Below, piece by piece: positions 1-8,076 of a DNA stretch of 64,000 nucleotides. Position numbers and translations under genes: made by a program. Position 1 is the first letter of the stretch, and each line of letters starts with the position of its first letter. A model generated the notes under the pieces. It had not been told where the DNA came from. It searched no databases and worked only from the letters and a program-made list of their open reading frames with translations. Source of the stretch: Nitrobacter sp. Nb-311A (GTDB lineage: Bacteria > Pseudomonadota > Alphaproteobacteria > Rhizobiales > Xanthobacteraceae); assembly GCF_000152905.1 (NCBI RefSeq), contig NZ_CH672416.1, positions 137,398 through 201,397 on the forward strand. The letters are read 5' to 3'.

Positions 1-1094
1 TGACCGCGATGACGCAAGAAGTGATCGGCCAGCACGCAAGCGACCATGGCCTCCCCCACCGGCACCGCGCGGATGCCGACGCAAGGGTCGTGGCGGCCTT
101 TGGTGAAGATGTCTGTTTCCGCGCCGTTGCGATCGACGGTCTTGCGCGGCGACAGGATCGACGAGGTCGGCTTCACCGCGAACCGCGCCACGACGGGCTG
201 GCCGGTGGATATGCCGCCGAGAATGCCGCCGGCGTGGTTGGAGGTGAACACCGGACCGTGGCTGCCCATATTGTTGGACGAAGGACTGCGCATCTCGTCG
301 GCATTCTCTTCACCGGTCAGCGCGGCGGCACCAAAGCCAGCGCCGATTTCGACGCCCTTGACAGCGTTGATGCTCATCAGCGCGCTCGCGAGGTCGCCGT
401 CGAGCTTGGCGTAGATCGGCGCGCCTAGTCCTGCCGGCACCCCTTCGGCCACCACCTCGATCACGGCGCCGATCGATGAACCACTCTTGCGGATGCCATC
501 GAGATAGCTCTCGAAGAATGCAGCCTTGTCCCTATCGGGACAGAAGAACGGATTTCTCGCAATCTCGTCCCAATCCCATTTCTCGCGGTCGATCTTGTGC
601 GGACCCATCTGCACCAGCGCGCCGCGCACGGTCATATTGGGGACGACCTTGCGCGCTATGGCGCCGGCCGCGACCCGCATCGCGGTCTCACGCGCGGAGG
701 AGCGCCCGCCGCCGCGAAAGTCGCGGATGCCGTACTTCGCCTCATAGGTGAAATCGGCATGGCCAGGGCGAAACTTGTCCTTGATGTCGGAATAATCTTT
801 CGAACGCTGGTCAGCGTTCTCGATCAGAAGTCCGATCGGTGTCCCCGTCGTCACCTGCTCGCCGGTCTCGGGATCCGCCATCACACCCGACAGTATCTTC
901 ACCGCATCCGGCTCCTGCCGCTGCGTCGTGAAACGCGACTGGCCAGGACGGCGGCGGTCGAGATCACGCTGGATCTCCTCGACCTTCAGCGGCAGCAGCG
1001 GCGGGCAACCGTCGACCACGCAGCCGATCGCAACCCCGTGGCTCTCGCCGAAGGTCGTAACGCGAAACAGATGACCGAAAGTATTGTGGGACAT
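1..1094 (-). CDS. aroC: Chorismate synthase, C-terminus cut by the window edge
   Basis: Makes chorismate from 5-enolpyruvylshikimate-3-phosphate, the last step of the shikimate pathway, using reduced FMN in the cytoplasm. Translating the minus strand from ATG at 1094 gives [20 protein letters not shown], the standard family N-terminus. Further in are [18 protein letters not shown] and GGISTGQP, both typical FMN and substrate-site segments. About 364 codons lie in the window with no stop, close to the usual family length of about 360, so only the last few residues should be missing. A histidine phosphatase gene lies upstream on the same strand after a 214-bp gap. Identification is secure; the 3' end is not visible. 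Confidence 0.95.
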   Translation of the reverse strand, partial: MSHNTFGHLFRVTTFGESHGVAIGCVVDGCPPLLPLKVEEIQRDLDRRRPGQSRFTTQRQEPDAVKILSGVMADPETGEQVTTGTPIGLLIENADQRSKDYSDIKDKFRPGHADFTYEAKYGIRDFRGGGRSSARETAMRVAAGAIARKVVPNMTVRGALVQMGPHKIDREKWDWDEIARNPFFCPDRDKAAFFESYLDGIRKSGSSIGAVIEVVAEGVPAGLGAPIYAKLDGDLASALMSINAVKGVEIGAGFGAAALTGEENADEMRSPSSNNMGSHGPVFTSNHAGGILGGISTGQPVVARFAVKPTSSILSPRKTVDRNGAETDIFTKGRHDPCVGIRAVPVGEAMVACVLADHFLRHRG

Positions 1095-1308
1095 CAATAA
1101 TCCGAAGCGCGAAATCGCTCTTTCTCGTAGCGGCATGTTGTGAAAATCGCAACACTCGCCCATCTGCCTCCAACCGCCGCTGCTTGTCAGAGGTGGCGGC
1201 GGGGCGGGAATGGAGTGTGAGGGAGGCGCTTAAGCTCCTCGCCCGCCCCCGCTTTGGTCGGAGGCTCTCTCCCGCTCGGGGCGAGGGAAAACGGATGCAC
1301 TGTCCAGG

Positions 1309-1902
1309 TCAGCTATGCTTGGCCAAGCCCTCGTCGCCGAGCACATACACCGCGCCCTGCTCGATGCGCAGGCTGGCGGCCGCTCGCGCCGTCTGCAGGC
1401 CCAGCACGACCATCAGCGCCCGCGCCGTGCCGCTATGCGCAACCGCAACGGTGGCTGACCTCAGCGAATGATACCAGTCGCGCAACCGCGAGGTGGCTGA
1501 GGCGTAGCTTTCGCCACCCGGCGGCGCCACGCTCCATTTATCAGCCTCACGGGCGGCAAAAATATCGGGATTGGCGGCCTTCATCTCCGCCAGGGTCAAG
1601 CCTTCCCAATGGCCATAACCAACCTCGCGCAGCCGGTCGTCGACGGAATAATCATGAGGCGGCAGGTCCAATACGCCACGCATCAGTTCCATGGTGCCGC
1701 GCGCGCGGACGAGCGGGCTGGTGACGAAGCCCAACTCGAAGGGGTCACGACCCTCGCGCGCGAGCAGTTCGCGCAAAATATCCCCCGCTTTCGTCGCCTC
1801 GACGCGGCCGAGATCATTGAGCGGAATGTCCTGCAGGCCCTGGAAGCGGCCAAGGGTGTTCCATTCGGTCTTGCCGTGACGGATATAATAAATGGTCGGC
1901 AT
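1309..1902 (-). CDS. Histidine phosphatase family protein (phosphoglycerate mutase-like)
   Basis: A 197-residue member of the histidine phosphatase superfamily. The phospho-acceptor motif RHGKTEWN is at residues 8-15. The acid/base region LREVGYGHWEG and the second catalytic histidine in VAVAHSGTARAL follow in the expected order. The substrate is not predictable; relatives act on phosphoglycerate, adenosylcobalamin phosphate or other small phosphoesters. It lies directly upstream of aroC on the same strand, an arrangement I recall as conserved in Rhizobiales next to fabI. No good reason to change the ATG start at 1902. Confidence 0.85.
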   Translation of the reverse strand: MPTIYYIRHGKTEWNTLGRFQGLQDIPLNDLGRVEATKAGDILRELLAREGRDPFELGFVTSPLVRARGTMELMRGVLDLPPHDYSVDDRLREVGYGHWEGLTLAEMKAANPDIFAAREADKWSVAPPGGESYASATSRLRDWYHSLRSATVAVAHSGTARALMVVLGLQTARAAASLRIEQGAVYVLGDEGLAKHS

Positions 1903-2527
1903 ATCAAGGGCGGCCGGGACGACCGATGGAAATCAACGAAGTCATTCCACGTTTTCGCACTGCAATGCTGTGAGGCCATGGATGCCCGACATGGGGCCGG
2001 ACATGACGGCGATAGTGGCGCGACATATACACTATTTGGTTCAGCGGAATACAGAGGCGGTGACCTGTTCGCCGGCCGATATCGCATCCAGGACACGCAC
2101 GAGGCGGCCCCATTTTCCGCAGCGCGCGTTTTTAGGTCATCGGCGCGCCGCGATATCACTACCCATTCGCAACTTCCCGTACTAAAATAAAAGCTGGGAA
2201 ATTTCGAAAACTTTGCAAAAATGGTCCAATATTGTCCCGACCGAATCGTGGAACTGCAAACCTCGTTGACTGGCTCAAACATCGCTTCCCAAGCCCGTTA
2301 CGGCTGGGCAACATGGTAGAGCATTTGCCCGCGTTTCTGACCACGATCTCGGCGAGCGGACCGCGAAGCTGATGGACGATCCAGGGAATCTTGAGGAAAA
2401 TTGCCGGGCGGCCAAGCCCTAGCTGTAGCGGCCGGAGCGACACGCCGCATCATACAACAGTTGCAATGAATCCAAATGTCGCTCGATAGTGTACTCAGCC
2501 GCCTATATAGGCAGTTCGGGGGCCGCA
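1903..2527. other. Gene-poor stretch between the phosphatase and luxR
   Basis: About 625 bp with no convincing intact gene. The part around 2180-2230 is AT-rich compared with the neighbourhood and probably holds promoters for luxR and perhaps the phosphatase. A plus-strand frame around 2233-2370 reads GTANLVDWLKHRFPS and then stops. It looks like a decayed piece of a small protein, but I cannot name it. I looked for an enoyl-ACP reductase (fabI) remnant on the minus strand and found none. Confidence 0.5.
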
Positions 2528-3253
2528 ATGTCGCGACGGACGCTGGACGATACCTTAACTTGCATCACGAGACTCGATAAGGCCTCGTCCCCGGCACAGA
2601 TAGCTGATGTCGTTATTGACGTCGCGCGGCCATTTGGCTTTTCGCATGTGCTCGCAGGCATCATTCCCGTCCCGGGGATGAGTGCAGAGCAGCAAATTTC
2701 AAATGTCGTTCTGCATCGGTGGCCGAAAGCGTGGAGCGAGCGCTATTTCACGCAAGGTTACCTTTTCGATGATCCTACCATCCAAAGGGTCAACACTTCC
2801 ACGGAACCCTTTCTATGGTCCGAGCTCGAACCATCGTATCGAAACACACCGGCGCCGACGCGCGTCATGGGAGAGGCGCGCGAGTTTAATCTCGGGTGCG
2901 GATTCACGGTTCCGATGATTACCCTCGACGGTCAAGCCGCCGGTTTCTCCCTGGCCAGTGAGCGTGCCGACGTCCCCCCCAAGGTGCGGCGACAGCTGCA
3001 ACTGATCGCCATGCACGCTTTCGCGCGAGCCCTCGCGCAAAAATATAACCCGGCCCCCGTGAATTTGACTCCGCGAGAAATGGATATCCTGCAGTGGATG
3101 GCGGAAGGAAAAAGTGATTGGGAGATCGGTGTTATTCTCAAGGTGTCGGAACATTTCGTCGACAAGATCGCACGCCAGCTTCGCGCCAAGCTGAACGCCA
3201 CGAACCGCACCCAGACCGCCGCGACGGCGCTCCGACATAACCTTATCCGATAG
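2528..3253 (+). CDS. luxR: LuxR-family acyl-homoserine-lactone-responsive regulator
   Basis: A 241-residue quorum-sensing transcription factor. Residues about 15-165 form the autoinducer-binding domain. W69, Y73, D82 (in FDDP) and W97 line up with TraR W57, Y61, D70 and W85, which contact the signal. Residues about 179-236 form the GerE/LuxR helix-turn-helix, starting LTPREMDILQWMAEGKSDWE. I chose the ATG at 2528, preceded by a GGGGG run at Shine-Dalgarno distance, over an upstream GTG at 2489. The cognate synthase gene follows 80 bp downstream, so this is a paired regulator, not an orphan. Base composition of this block looks lower in GC than its neighbours, which hints at transfer; I did not compute it. 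Confidence 0.93.
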   Translation: MSRRTLDDTLTCITRLDKASSPAQIADVVIDVARPFGFSHVLAGIIPVPGMSAEQQISNVVLHRWPKAWSERYFTQGYLFDDPTIQRVNTSTEPFLWSELEPSYRNTPAPTRVMGEAREFNLGCGFTVPMITLDGQAAGFSLASERADVPPKVRRQLQLIAMHAFARALAQKYNPAPVNLTPREMDILQWMAEGKSDWEIGVILKVSEHFVDKIARQLRAKLNATNRTQTAATALRHNLIR

Positions 3254-3255
3254 GT

Positions 3256-3278
3256 CAAGGTACGGATTCGCGTACTTG
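3256..3278. promoter_or_regulatory. Candidate lux box: imperfect palindrome between luxR and luxI
   Basis: Arms CAAGGTACG and CGTACTTG flank the 6-bp centre GATTCG; the arms are complementary except for one extra G. It begins two bases after the luxR stop. No T-tract follows, so it does not look like an intrinsic terminator. About 20 bp with dyad symmetry, 55-78 bp before the luxI start, is the size and place of a LuxR-type operator. No sequence match to a specific published box is claimed. Confidence 0.45.
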
Positions 3279-3298
3279 TTCATCGACCCTTCTTCGCC

Positions 3299-3313
3299 CT
3301 AACTCGACGTTAG
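3299..3313. promoter_or_regulatory. Second palindrome immediately before luxI
   Basis: CTAACTCGACGTTAG is a perfect 5-bp inverted repeat (CTAAC/GTTAG) around a 5-bp centre, ending 20 bp before the preferred luxI start. It may be the operator, part of the core promoter, or a short leader hairpin. It is shorter than a classical lux box, so the upstream palindrome is the stronger operator candidate. Confidence 0.3.
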
Positions 3314-3333
3314 ATATGGGCGGAGAAGTTCAA

Positions 3334-3966
3334 ATGATTCACATCGTAACGGCTGAGAATATTGGTGCCTATCAGGACGAGATGGAGCAGGCTTATCGGC
3401 TGCGTCACAATGTCTTTGTCGATGAAATGGGTTGGGAAGATCTGCGCAAACCTGACGGCCGGGAGATCGACCAGTTTGACGACGGGCGCGCGCTCCACAT
3501 GCTCTACATCGAAAACGATCGCGTCCTTGGATATCAACGGATGTTACCGTCGATGCGTCCGCACCTCCTCACGGAAGTGCTTCCGCATTTGTGCGAAGGC
3601 GATTTCCCTGTCGGACCGCATATTTGGGAATGGACGCGCTATTGCGTGACACGGGAACATCGCGACCGCGGACGCATTCTGAGCCCGGCCGGCAACCAGC
3701 TTTTGTCGTCTATCGTTGAATGGGGCCTGGCGAGCGGCGTCAATAAGATCATCATCGAGATGAACCCGTTGTGGCTTCTTCGCTTGGTGCAATTGAATTT
3801 TCGGGTGACGCCCCTCGGATTGCCGCAGCAGATCGGGAAGGACTCGATTATTGCCGTTACTGCGGCGTTTGACCGGCGCACGCTGAAAAAACTTCAGGAA
3901 ATGCGAGGCAACGTCGCCCCGGCCATTGTCGCCCAACCTGAAGCCGATCAGCGACTTCGTGCCTAG
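3334..3966 (+). CDS. luxI: Acyl-homoserine lactone synthase (LuxI family)
   Basis: Makes an acyl-homoserine lactone signal from S-adenosylmethionine and an acyl donor. The invariant family residues are present: R24, F28, W34, D46, D49, R69, E99 and R102, in YRLRHNVFVDEMGW, EIDQFD and IWEWTRY. The protein is 210 residues, a normal length. The ATG at 3334 (MIHIVT) is preferred over 3316 because GGAG at 3322-3325 sits 8 bases ahead of it. The segment RKPDGREIDQFD resembles, from memory, the RpaI/BjaI/BraI branch found in this bacterial group, some members of which use acyl-CoA donors. The signal itself cannot be predicted. It pairs with luxR upstream and a small gene downstream. Confidence 0.95.
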   Translation: MIHIVTAENIGAYQDEMEQAYRLRHNVFVDEMGWEDLRKPDGREIDQFDDGRALHMLYIENDRVLGYQRMLPSMRPHLLTEVLPHLCEGDFPVGPHIWEWTRYCVTREHRDRGRILSPAGNQLLSSIVEWGLASGVNKIIIEMNPLWLLRLVQLNFRVTPLGLPQQIGKDSIIAVTAAFDRRTLKKLQEMRGNVAPAIVAQPEADQRLRA

Positions 3967-4062
3967 CCGACAGATTCAGGCCCGGTTCGGCGCCGGATGC
4001 TCGGCGGATTCGATCACCGGCAACCATCTTTCATGACCAATACGCGTTGGAGCGGCACGACA

Positions 4063-4269
4063 ATGTTAATACGTCTCGAAAGATACGTTGCGGTTGAGCA
4101 ATTGATCGATGACGCCTGGGAAATGTCCCGGCAACTCGATCTCGGCCTTGTGAAACTCCTCCTGGAAATGGCGAAACTTGAACTTTATGAGGAGATGCAG
4201 GCCGCGATCGGTTCAAACGAGATCAAGCGTTCGGAAAAGCGAGCGGGCGCCCGCCGACAGCTGCAGTAG
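4063..4269 (+). CDS. Small helical protein downstream of luxI, function unknown
   Basis: Encodes 68 residues if started at the ATG at 4063, which has GGAG about 10 bases upstream. Longer in-frame starts at 3997 and 4033 lack a ribosome site. The sequence is leucine- and glutamate-rich and should be almost entirely helical (for example LVKLLLEMAKLELYEEMQ), with a basic tail. There is no signal peptide or membrane segment. It starts about 95 bp after luxI on the same strand and is probably co-transcribed. I do not recognise the family. Context and size recall CinS, the 67-residue protein encoded after cinI in Rhizobium leguminosarum that antagonises the repressor PraR, or the helical antiactivator TraM. 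That is an analogy only. Confidence 0.6.
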   Translation: MLIRLERYVAVEQLIDDAWEMSRQLDLGLVKLLLEMAKLELYEEMQAAIGSNEIKRSEKRAGARRQLQ

Positions 4270-4305
4270 CGCCGAAAAGTAACCAATGTCGGGATTTCGC
4301 GGCTA

Positions 4306-4404
4306 GAGTCTGTTTCAACTGCGTTGAATCAGACTCGCCGCTTATCTTTTGGTTCGAGCATGATCTTATCCGAAAACCGGTTTCCACTTTTCGGGATCAT
4401 GCTT
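4306..4404. repeat. Composite palindromic intergenic repeat
   Basis: Two stem-loops side by side. The first has GAGTCTG at 4306-4312 and CAGACTC at 4330-4336. The second runs from GAGCATGATC near 4356 to GATCATGCT near 4404, with TCCGAAAA/TTTTCGG inside the stem. I recognise the second part as a repeat seen many times in Bradyrhizobium-group genomes. It occupies most of the 308-bp gap between the luxI-linked small gene and the dnaJ-like gene; I see no gene in the rest of that gap. Confidence 0.75.
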
Positions 4405-4447
4405 TAATGGGCCGCGAAACAAAACGCCCTTCACCGAAGTGAACAAC

Positions 4448-4477
4448 GTGGCCCAGTTAAGGGTGGCCCAGTTAAGG
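4448..4477. repeat. Perfect 15-bp tandem duplication
   Basis: GTGGCCCAGTTAAGG occurs twice head to tail at 4448-4462 and 4463-4477, with no mismatch. It lies between the palindromic repeat and the 3' end of the dnaJ-like gene. It is probably a recent slippage event. Confidence 0.8.
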
Positions 4478-4577
4478 AAAGGCTCTCTCACAGGGTGTTC
4501 AGCATCATGATCGCGCGACAGCCAGACGGAGATCCCGGCCAAGCCATCGCGTGATCAGATTCGCTGCCGCACACACG

Positions 4578-5519
4578 CTAACCAAGATCGCGGCGGGGAT
4601 TGTAGGAGTGCGCGTCACGCCACTTCTCCATGAGCGCCTCAAGCTCGGCGTCATTGCCGTCGGGCAGAACGATTCGCGTCGTAACGAATAGATCGCCGGA
4701 GGTTCCGCCCTTCGGGATACCCTTGCCCTTGAGGCGGAAGGTGCGGCCACCCGAAGTATTTCTCGGGATCGACAGTTCAACCGCGCCCCCGAGCGTCGGC
4801 ACCCGCACCTTGCTGCCCAGCACCGCCTCATAGAGCGTAATCGGCAGTTCGGCGCGCAAATCGCCCCCGTCGACCTTGAAGAACGGATGCGGGGCGACCG
4901 TCACCGTGATCAGGAGATCGCCGGGACGGTGCCCGGGCACGGTGTCGCCCTGTCCTCTCAGACGGATTTGCTGGTCCGAAGTGACGCCGGCCGGAATCTT
5001 GACATTAAGTTCCTTGCCGCTGGGCAGACGGATGCGTTTCTCGCCACCCTTGACCGACTCCTCGAGCGATACTGTCATAGCGACGTTGAGATCGAGATCA
5101 GGTGTACCGAACGTGCTGGCCTCGAAATCAAACGCCTGCGCGCCCGGCCGGCGTCCTCGCGCGGCGCCGCCGAACATGCTGTTGAGGATATCCTCGAACC
5201 CGCCGTCAGAGCCCGAACCGCCGCCGCGAAAGCCCCCGAAACCACCCCCCGGCCGCGCGCCTGCGTGGCCGCCGCCTGGGAACCCCTGAAAACGCGGTTT
5301 GCCGTCTGCGTCGATCTCGCCGCGGTCGAACTGCTTGCGCCTGACCTCGTCGCCCAGGATTTCATTGGCGGAATTCACCTCCGCGAACCGTTCGGCAGCC
5401 TTGGGATCGTTCTTGTTAGCATCGGGATGGTGCTTTTTCGCAAGCCTGCGAAAGGCACTTTTGATCGCCGCGGCGCTAGCGCCCCGCTGCACCCCCAAGA
5501 CCTCATAGGGGTCGCGCAT
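4578..5519 (-). CDS. DnaJ-class (CbpA-like) co-chaperone
   Basis: A 313-residue type II J-protein that stimulates the DnaK ATPase. Order: J-domain at 1-70 with the HPD tripeptide in KKHHPDANK, a Gly/Phe-rich linker at about 75-120, then two beta-sandwich substrate-binding domains without the zinc-finger cysteines of true DnaJ. The ATG at 5519 (MRDPYEVLG) has GGAGA 8 bases upstream. The reading frame is open ten codons further, but those codons do not resemble the family. A place beside pdxH is usual in Rhizobiales as I recall it. Confidence 0.9.
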   Translation of the reverse strand: MRDPYEVLGVQRGASAAAIKSAFRRLAKKHHPDANKNDPKAAERFAEVNSANEILGDEVRRKQFDRGEIDADGKPRFQGFPGGGHAGARPGGGFGGFRGGGSGSDGGFEDILNSMFGGAARGRRPGAQAFDFEASTFGTPDLDLNVAMTVSLEESVKGGEKRIRLPSGKELNVKIPAGVTSDQQIRLRGQGDTVPGHRPGDLLITVTVAPHPFFKVDGGDLRAELPITLYEAVLGSKVRVPTLGGAVELSIPRNTSGGRTFRLKGKGIPKGGTSGDLFVTTRIVLPDGNDAELEALMEKWRDAHSYNPRRDLG

Positions 5520-5637
5520 CCGTAACGTCTCCTTCAGGAATCTGGACAATGGGCCCCCTGACCCACGTGTCCATCATTTGGGGTATCCGTGGCATTTTTG
5601 CAACGAGATGGTTCAGCTATTCGTAGCTGCCACTCTA

Positions 5638-6117
5638 TTAGCTTCGCCAGGGTTTGAGAGAGTGGATTTCCCACTGGCCGCCGCGGGCCCTGCACGCGGC
5701 GCCCTGCAACCAACTTTCGGACTTTCCGTTAACGTAACTCGCCAAAAAATCACGGCAGGTGCGTCCCTCGGCAGTATAGGCCTGTGCCAGCGGCGTCACC
5801 GAGCCGCGCGCACCGGTCGAGGGGTTTTCCCACGGCTGGCTCGTATCCTTGTTCCCTTTGGTCAGCACGTCGGAGGCGGCCGTCCGCGCAAAAGCGAGAT
5901 CGGTATCCGTCGGACCTGGACGTGCCGGCGCGGCGATCGAGCCGGTGGCATCGCCATCTCTCATCTGCGCGAAAGCCGCTTCATTCCGTGCCAGACTGCA
6001 GCCTCCGGTCGCCGCGCCGATGATAATCGCCGCCGCAATGGCGGCGAAAGGTCTGATCTCGGATAGGCCAACGTGCAGACGTGCCCTATACAGGTTTGCC
6101 CTGTATAAGGACCGCAA
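5638..6117 (-). CDS. Small lipoprotein, RT0821/Lpp0805 surface-protein-like
   Basis: A short secreted protein with a hydrophobic stretch [19 protein letters not shown] followed by CSLA, a convincing lipobox with the lipidated cysteine in GGCS. The C-terminus contains [20 protein letters not shown] and [12 protein letters not shown], which resembles the RT0821/Lpp0805 group of surface antigens. Role unknown. The start is uncertain. There is no ATG near the signal sequence; a TTG at 6117 with GAGAG just upstream is my choice, while the open frame reaches ATG 6186, which would overlap pdxH. It is divergent from pdxH. Confidence 0.65.
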   Translation of the reverse strand: MRSLYRANLYRARLHVGLSEIRPFAAIAAAIIIGAATGGCSLARNEAAFAQMRDGDATGSIAAPARPGPTDTDLAFARTAASDVLTKGNKDTSQPWENPSTGARGSVTPLAQAYTAEGRTCRDFLASYVNGKSESWLQGAACRARGGQWEIHSLKPWRS

Positions 6118-6159
6118 TGGACTCTCAACGGCAGACCGGCGCAACCTGTGGACCCCCGT

Positions 6160-6801
6160 ATGAACGACACCCCGGACATCAAGCACACAAGCGAGTTAAC
6201 GTCCGGTGATTTCACGGAAGCCCACGATCCTTTTGCCCTCTTCGCGACATGGCTCGCGGAAGCCGTTGCGTCGGAATTGAACGACCCCGACGCCATGGCG
6301 CTCGCGACCACGGATGCTGACGGCCTGCCCGATGTGCGCATGGTGCTGATGAAGGGTTTCGATGCCGCGGGCTTCGTGTTCTACAGCCACATCGCCAGCG
6401 CCAAGGGCCGAGAACTCGCCGCAAACCCGAAAGCGGCGCTTTTATTTCACTGGAAATCGCTGCGCCGGCAGGTCCGCGTGCGCGGGCCTGTAACGCCCGT
6501 TACCGATGCAGAGGCCGACGCCTACTTCGCCACCCGCCCGAAGCAGGCGCAGATCGGCGCCTGGGCCAGCAAGCAGTCACAGCCGCTCGAAAGCCGTTTT
6601 GCGTTCGAGCAGGCGATTGCAAAAGAAGCGACAAGATATGCCATTGGCGCCGTGCCGCGGCCGCCTGGCTGGAGTGGCTGGCGGATCACGCCCATGCAGT
6701 TCGAATTCTGGCACGATCGTCCCTTCCGCCTGCACGACCGCATTGAATTCCGCCGTCCCGCGCTCGACGCGCCGTGGACCAAGACAAGGCTGTATCCATG
6801 A
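6160..6801 (+). CDS. pdxH: Pyridoxamine/pyridoxine 5'-phosphate oxidase
   Basis: Oxidises pyridoxine or pyridoxamine 5'-phosphate to pyridoxal 5'-phosphate with FMN, the final step of vitamin B6 synthesis and salvage. Diagnostic segments are [12 protein letters not shown] and [17 protein letters not shown] (FMN binding), [15 protein letters not shown], and the C-terminal [12 protein letters not shown] and TKTRLYP. The length is 213 residues from ATG 6160; a GTG at 6148 is also open. The stop codon overlaps the next gene's start by four bases (ATGA), indicating translational coupling. Confidence 0.95.
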   Translation: MNDTPDIKHTSELTSGDFTEAHDPFALFATWLAEAVASELNDPDAMALATTDADGLPDVRMVLMKGFDAAGFVFYSHIASAKGRELAANPKAALLFHWKSLRRQVRVRGPVTPVTDAEADAYFATRPKQAQIGAWASKQSQPLESRFAFEQAIAKEATRYAIGAVPRPPGWSGWRITPMQFEFWHDRPFRLHDRIEFRRPALDAPWTKTRLYP

Positions 6802-7589
6802 CCCCCGACAAGGCAAACCCGCGAACCGAGATGGCGGCGGTGGCCGACCCCCACGCGCCCCGCCGCACACTGCTGCTCACCGGCGCAAGTCGCGGCATCG
6901 GCCACGCGACCGTAATCCGGTTTTCCAGCGCCGGCTGGCGCGTCATCACCTGTTCGCGACATCCGTTCCCGGAGCAATGCCCGTGGGACGCCGGCCCCGA
7001 GGACCACATTCAGGTCGATCTGTCCGACCCCGACAATACAATGGCGGCGATCCAGGAAATCCGCTCGCGCCTCGAAGGCGGCAAGCTGCACGCGCTGGTC
7101 AACAATGCCGCGATCTCGCCAAAGGGCGAAGGCGGCGCGCGGCTCGGCTCACTGAACACCGACATGGAGACCTGGGAAAAGGTCTTTCGCGTCAACTTCA
7201 TGGCGCCGATCATGCTGGCGCGCGGGCTAATTGGAGAACTCAAGGCCGCGAGAGGCTCGATCGTGAACGTCACCTCGATCGCCGGCTCGCGTGTGCATCC
7301 GTTCGCCGGCGCGGCCTATGCGACCTCGAAGGCGGCGCTGGCTTCGCTGACCCGCGAGATGGCGGCGGATTTCGGCCGCATCGGCGTACGCGTCAACGCC
7401 ATCGCACCGGGCGAGATCGACACCTCGATCCTGTCGCCCGGCACCGAGAAGATCGTCCAGCGTCAGATCCCCCTGCGCCGCCTCGGCACGCCGGACGAAG
7501 TCTCAAAAATCGTCTACGTGCTGTGCACGGAGACGAGTTCATACGTCAACGGCGCGGAGATCCACATCAACGGCGGCCAACACGTATAG
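6798..7589 (+). CDS. Short-chain dehydrogenase/reductase
   Basis: A 263-residue classical SDR. The nucleotide-binding motif TGASRGIG is near residue 30, NNAA near 105 and the catalytic YATSK near 182, with the upstream serine in VTSIAGS. The C-terminus has a typical [12 protein letters not shown] ending. The substrate cannot be told from sequence. Translation is probably coupled to pdxH through the ATGA overlap at 6798-6801. Confidence 0.88.
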   Translation: MTPDKANPRTEMAAVADPHAPRRTLLLTGASRGIGHATVIRFSSAGWRVITCSRHPFPEQCPWDAGPEDHIQVDLSDPDNTMAAIQEIRSRLEGGKLHALVNNAAISPKGEGGARLGSLNTDMETWEKVFRVNFMAPIMLARGLIGELKAARGSIVNVTSIAGSRVHPFAGAAYATSKAALASLTREMAADFGRIGVRVNAIAPGEIDTSILSPGTEKIVQRQIPLRRLGTPDEVSKIVYVLCTETSSYVNGAEIHINGGQHV

Positions 7590-7712
7590 AGCAGACGCTT
7601 ACAAAGCATCACCCGTGAATCATCATTCCGGAACCGCATAGCGGCTTTGGAATCCACCGCTCCCGCCATGAAGTTCGAGCTGACGCCAAATCGCTCGTCC
7701 AGCATGAAGAAT

Positions 7713-7946
7713 TCACTCCGCGCAAGATCTTCGTGACGGCGTTCGCGCCATCGGCGCAGCGAGATCCGCGCTCGAGCAATCGTCGTCGTTCTCACCGTCG
7801 AGCAACGCAGCACCGCAATGCCGGCATGTGCGTCTGGCAGCCGACGAAAAATTCACGCCCGCATTGTCCGCACCGAAGCTGCGCAACCGTTGATAGCTGC
7901 GAAAATCGAGGACATTGCGATCCCTCGTTACGACTTTCTCAACCAT
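7713..7946 (-). CDS. Small protein with a CxxC knuckle, hypothetical
   Basis: A 77-residue frame starting at ATG 7946 with GGGAG six bases upstream, inside an otherwise empty 490-bp gap between the SDR and corA. Central residues read TCRHCGAALLDGENDDDC: one CxxC pair plus a later Cys, a possible minimal zinc knuckle followed by an acidic patch. I think similar small proteins occur in Bradyrhizobium-group genomes, but this is from memory. The good ribosome site and the motif raise it above the surrounding shadow frames. No function is proposed. Confidence 0.5.
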   Translation of the reverse strand: MVEKVVTRDRNVLDFRSYQRLRSFGADNAGVNFSSAARRTCRHCGAALLDGENDDDCSSADLAAPMARTPSRRSCAE

Positions 7947-8076
7947 TGTAACTCCCGAGATTTCACACACGGGTTATGGCAGCAATTTTTCTTGGAAAGC
8001 GTTCAGGTGAACACTCAAATTTTACGAGGAAAATTGTGACAGGCTCCATCGCAGGGACAGTGCGCGAGAGTTGGTT

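Noticed and set aside
1903..2300. fabI remnant at the quorum-sensing junction
   Set aside because: No enoyl-ACP reductase residues could be found in the three minus-strand frames.
3256..3278. Rho-independent terminator after luxR
   Set aside because: The stem is plausible but is followed by TTCATCG rather than a T-tract; an operator is the better reading.
6506..7618. 370-codon plus-strand frame
   Set aside because: Out-of-frame shadow of pdxH and the SDR, both of which have clear catalytic motifs.
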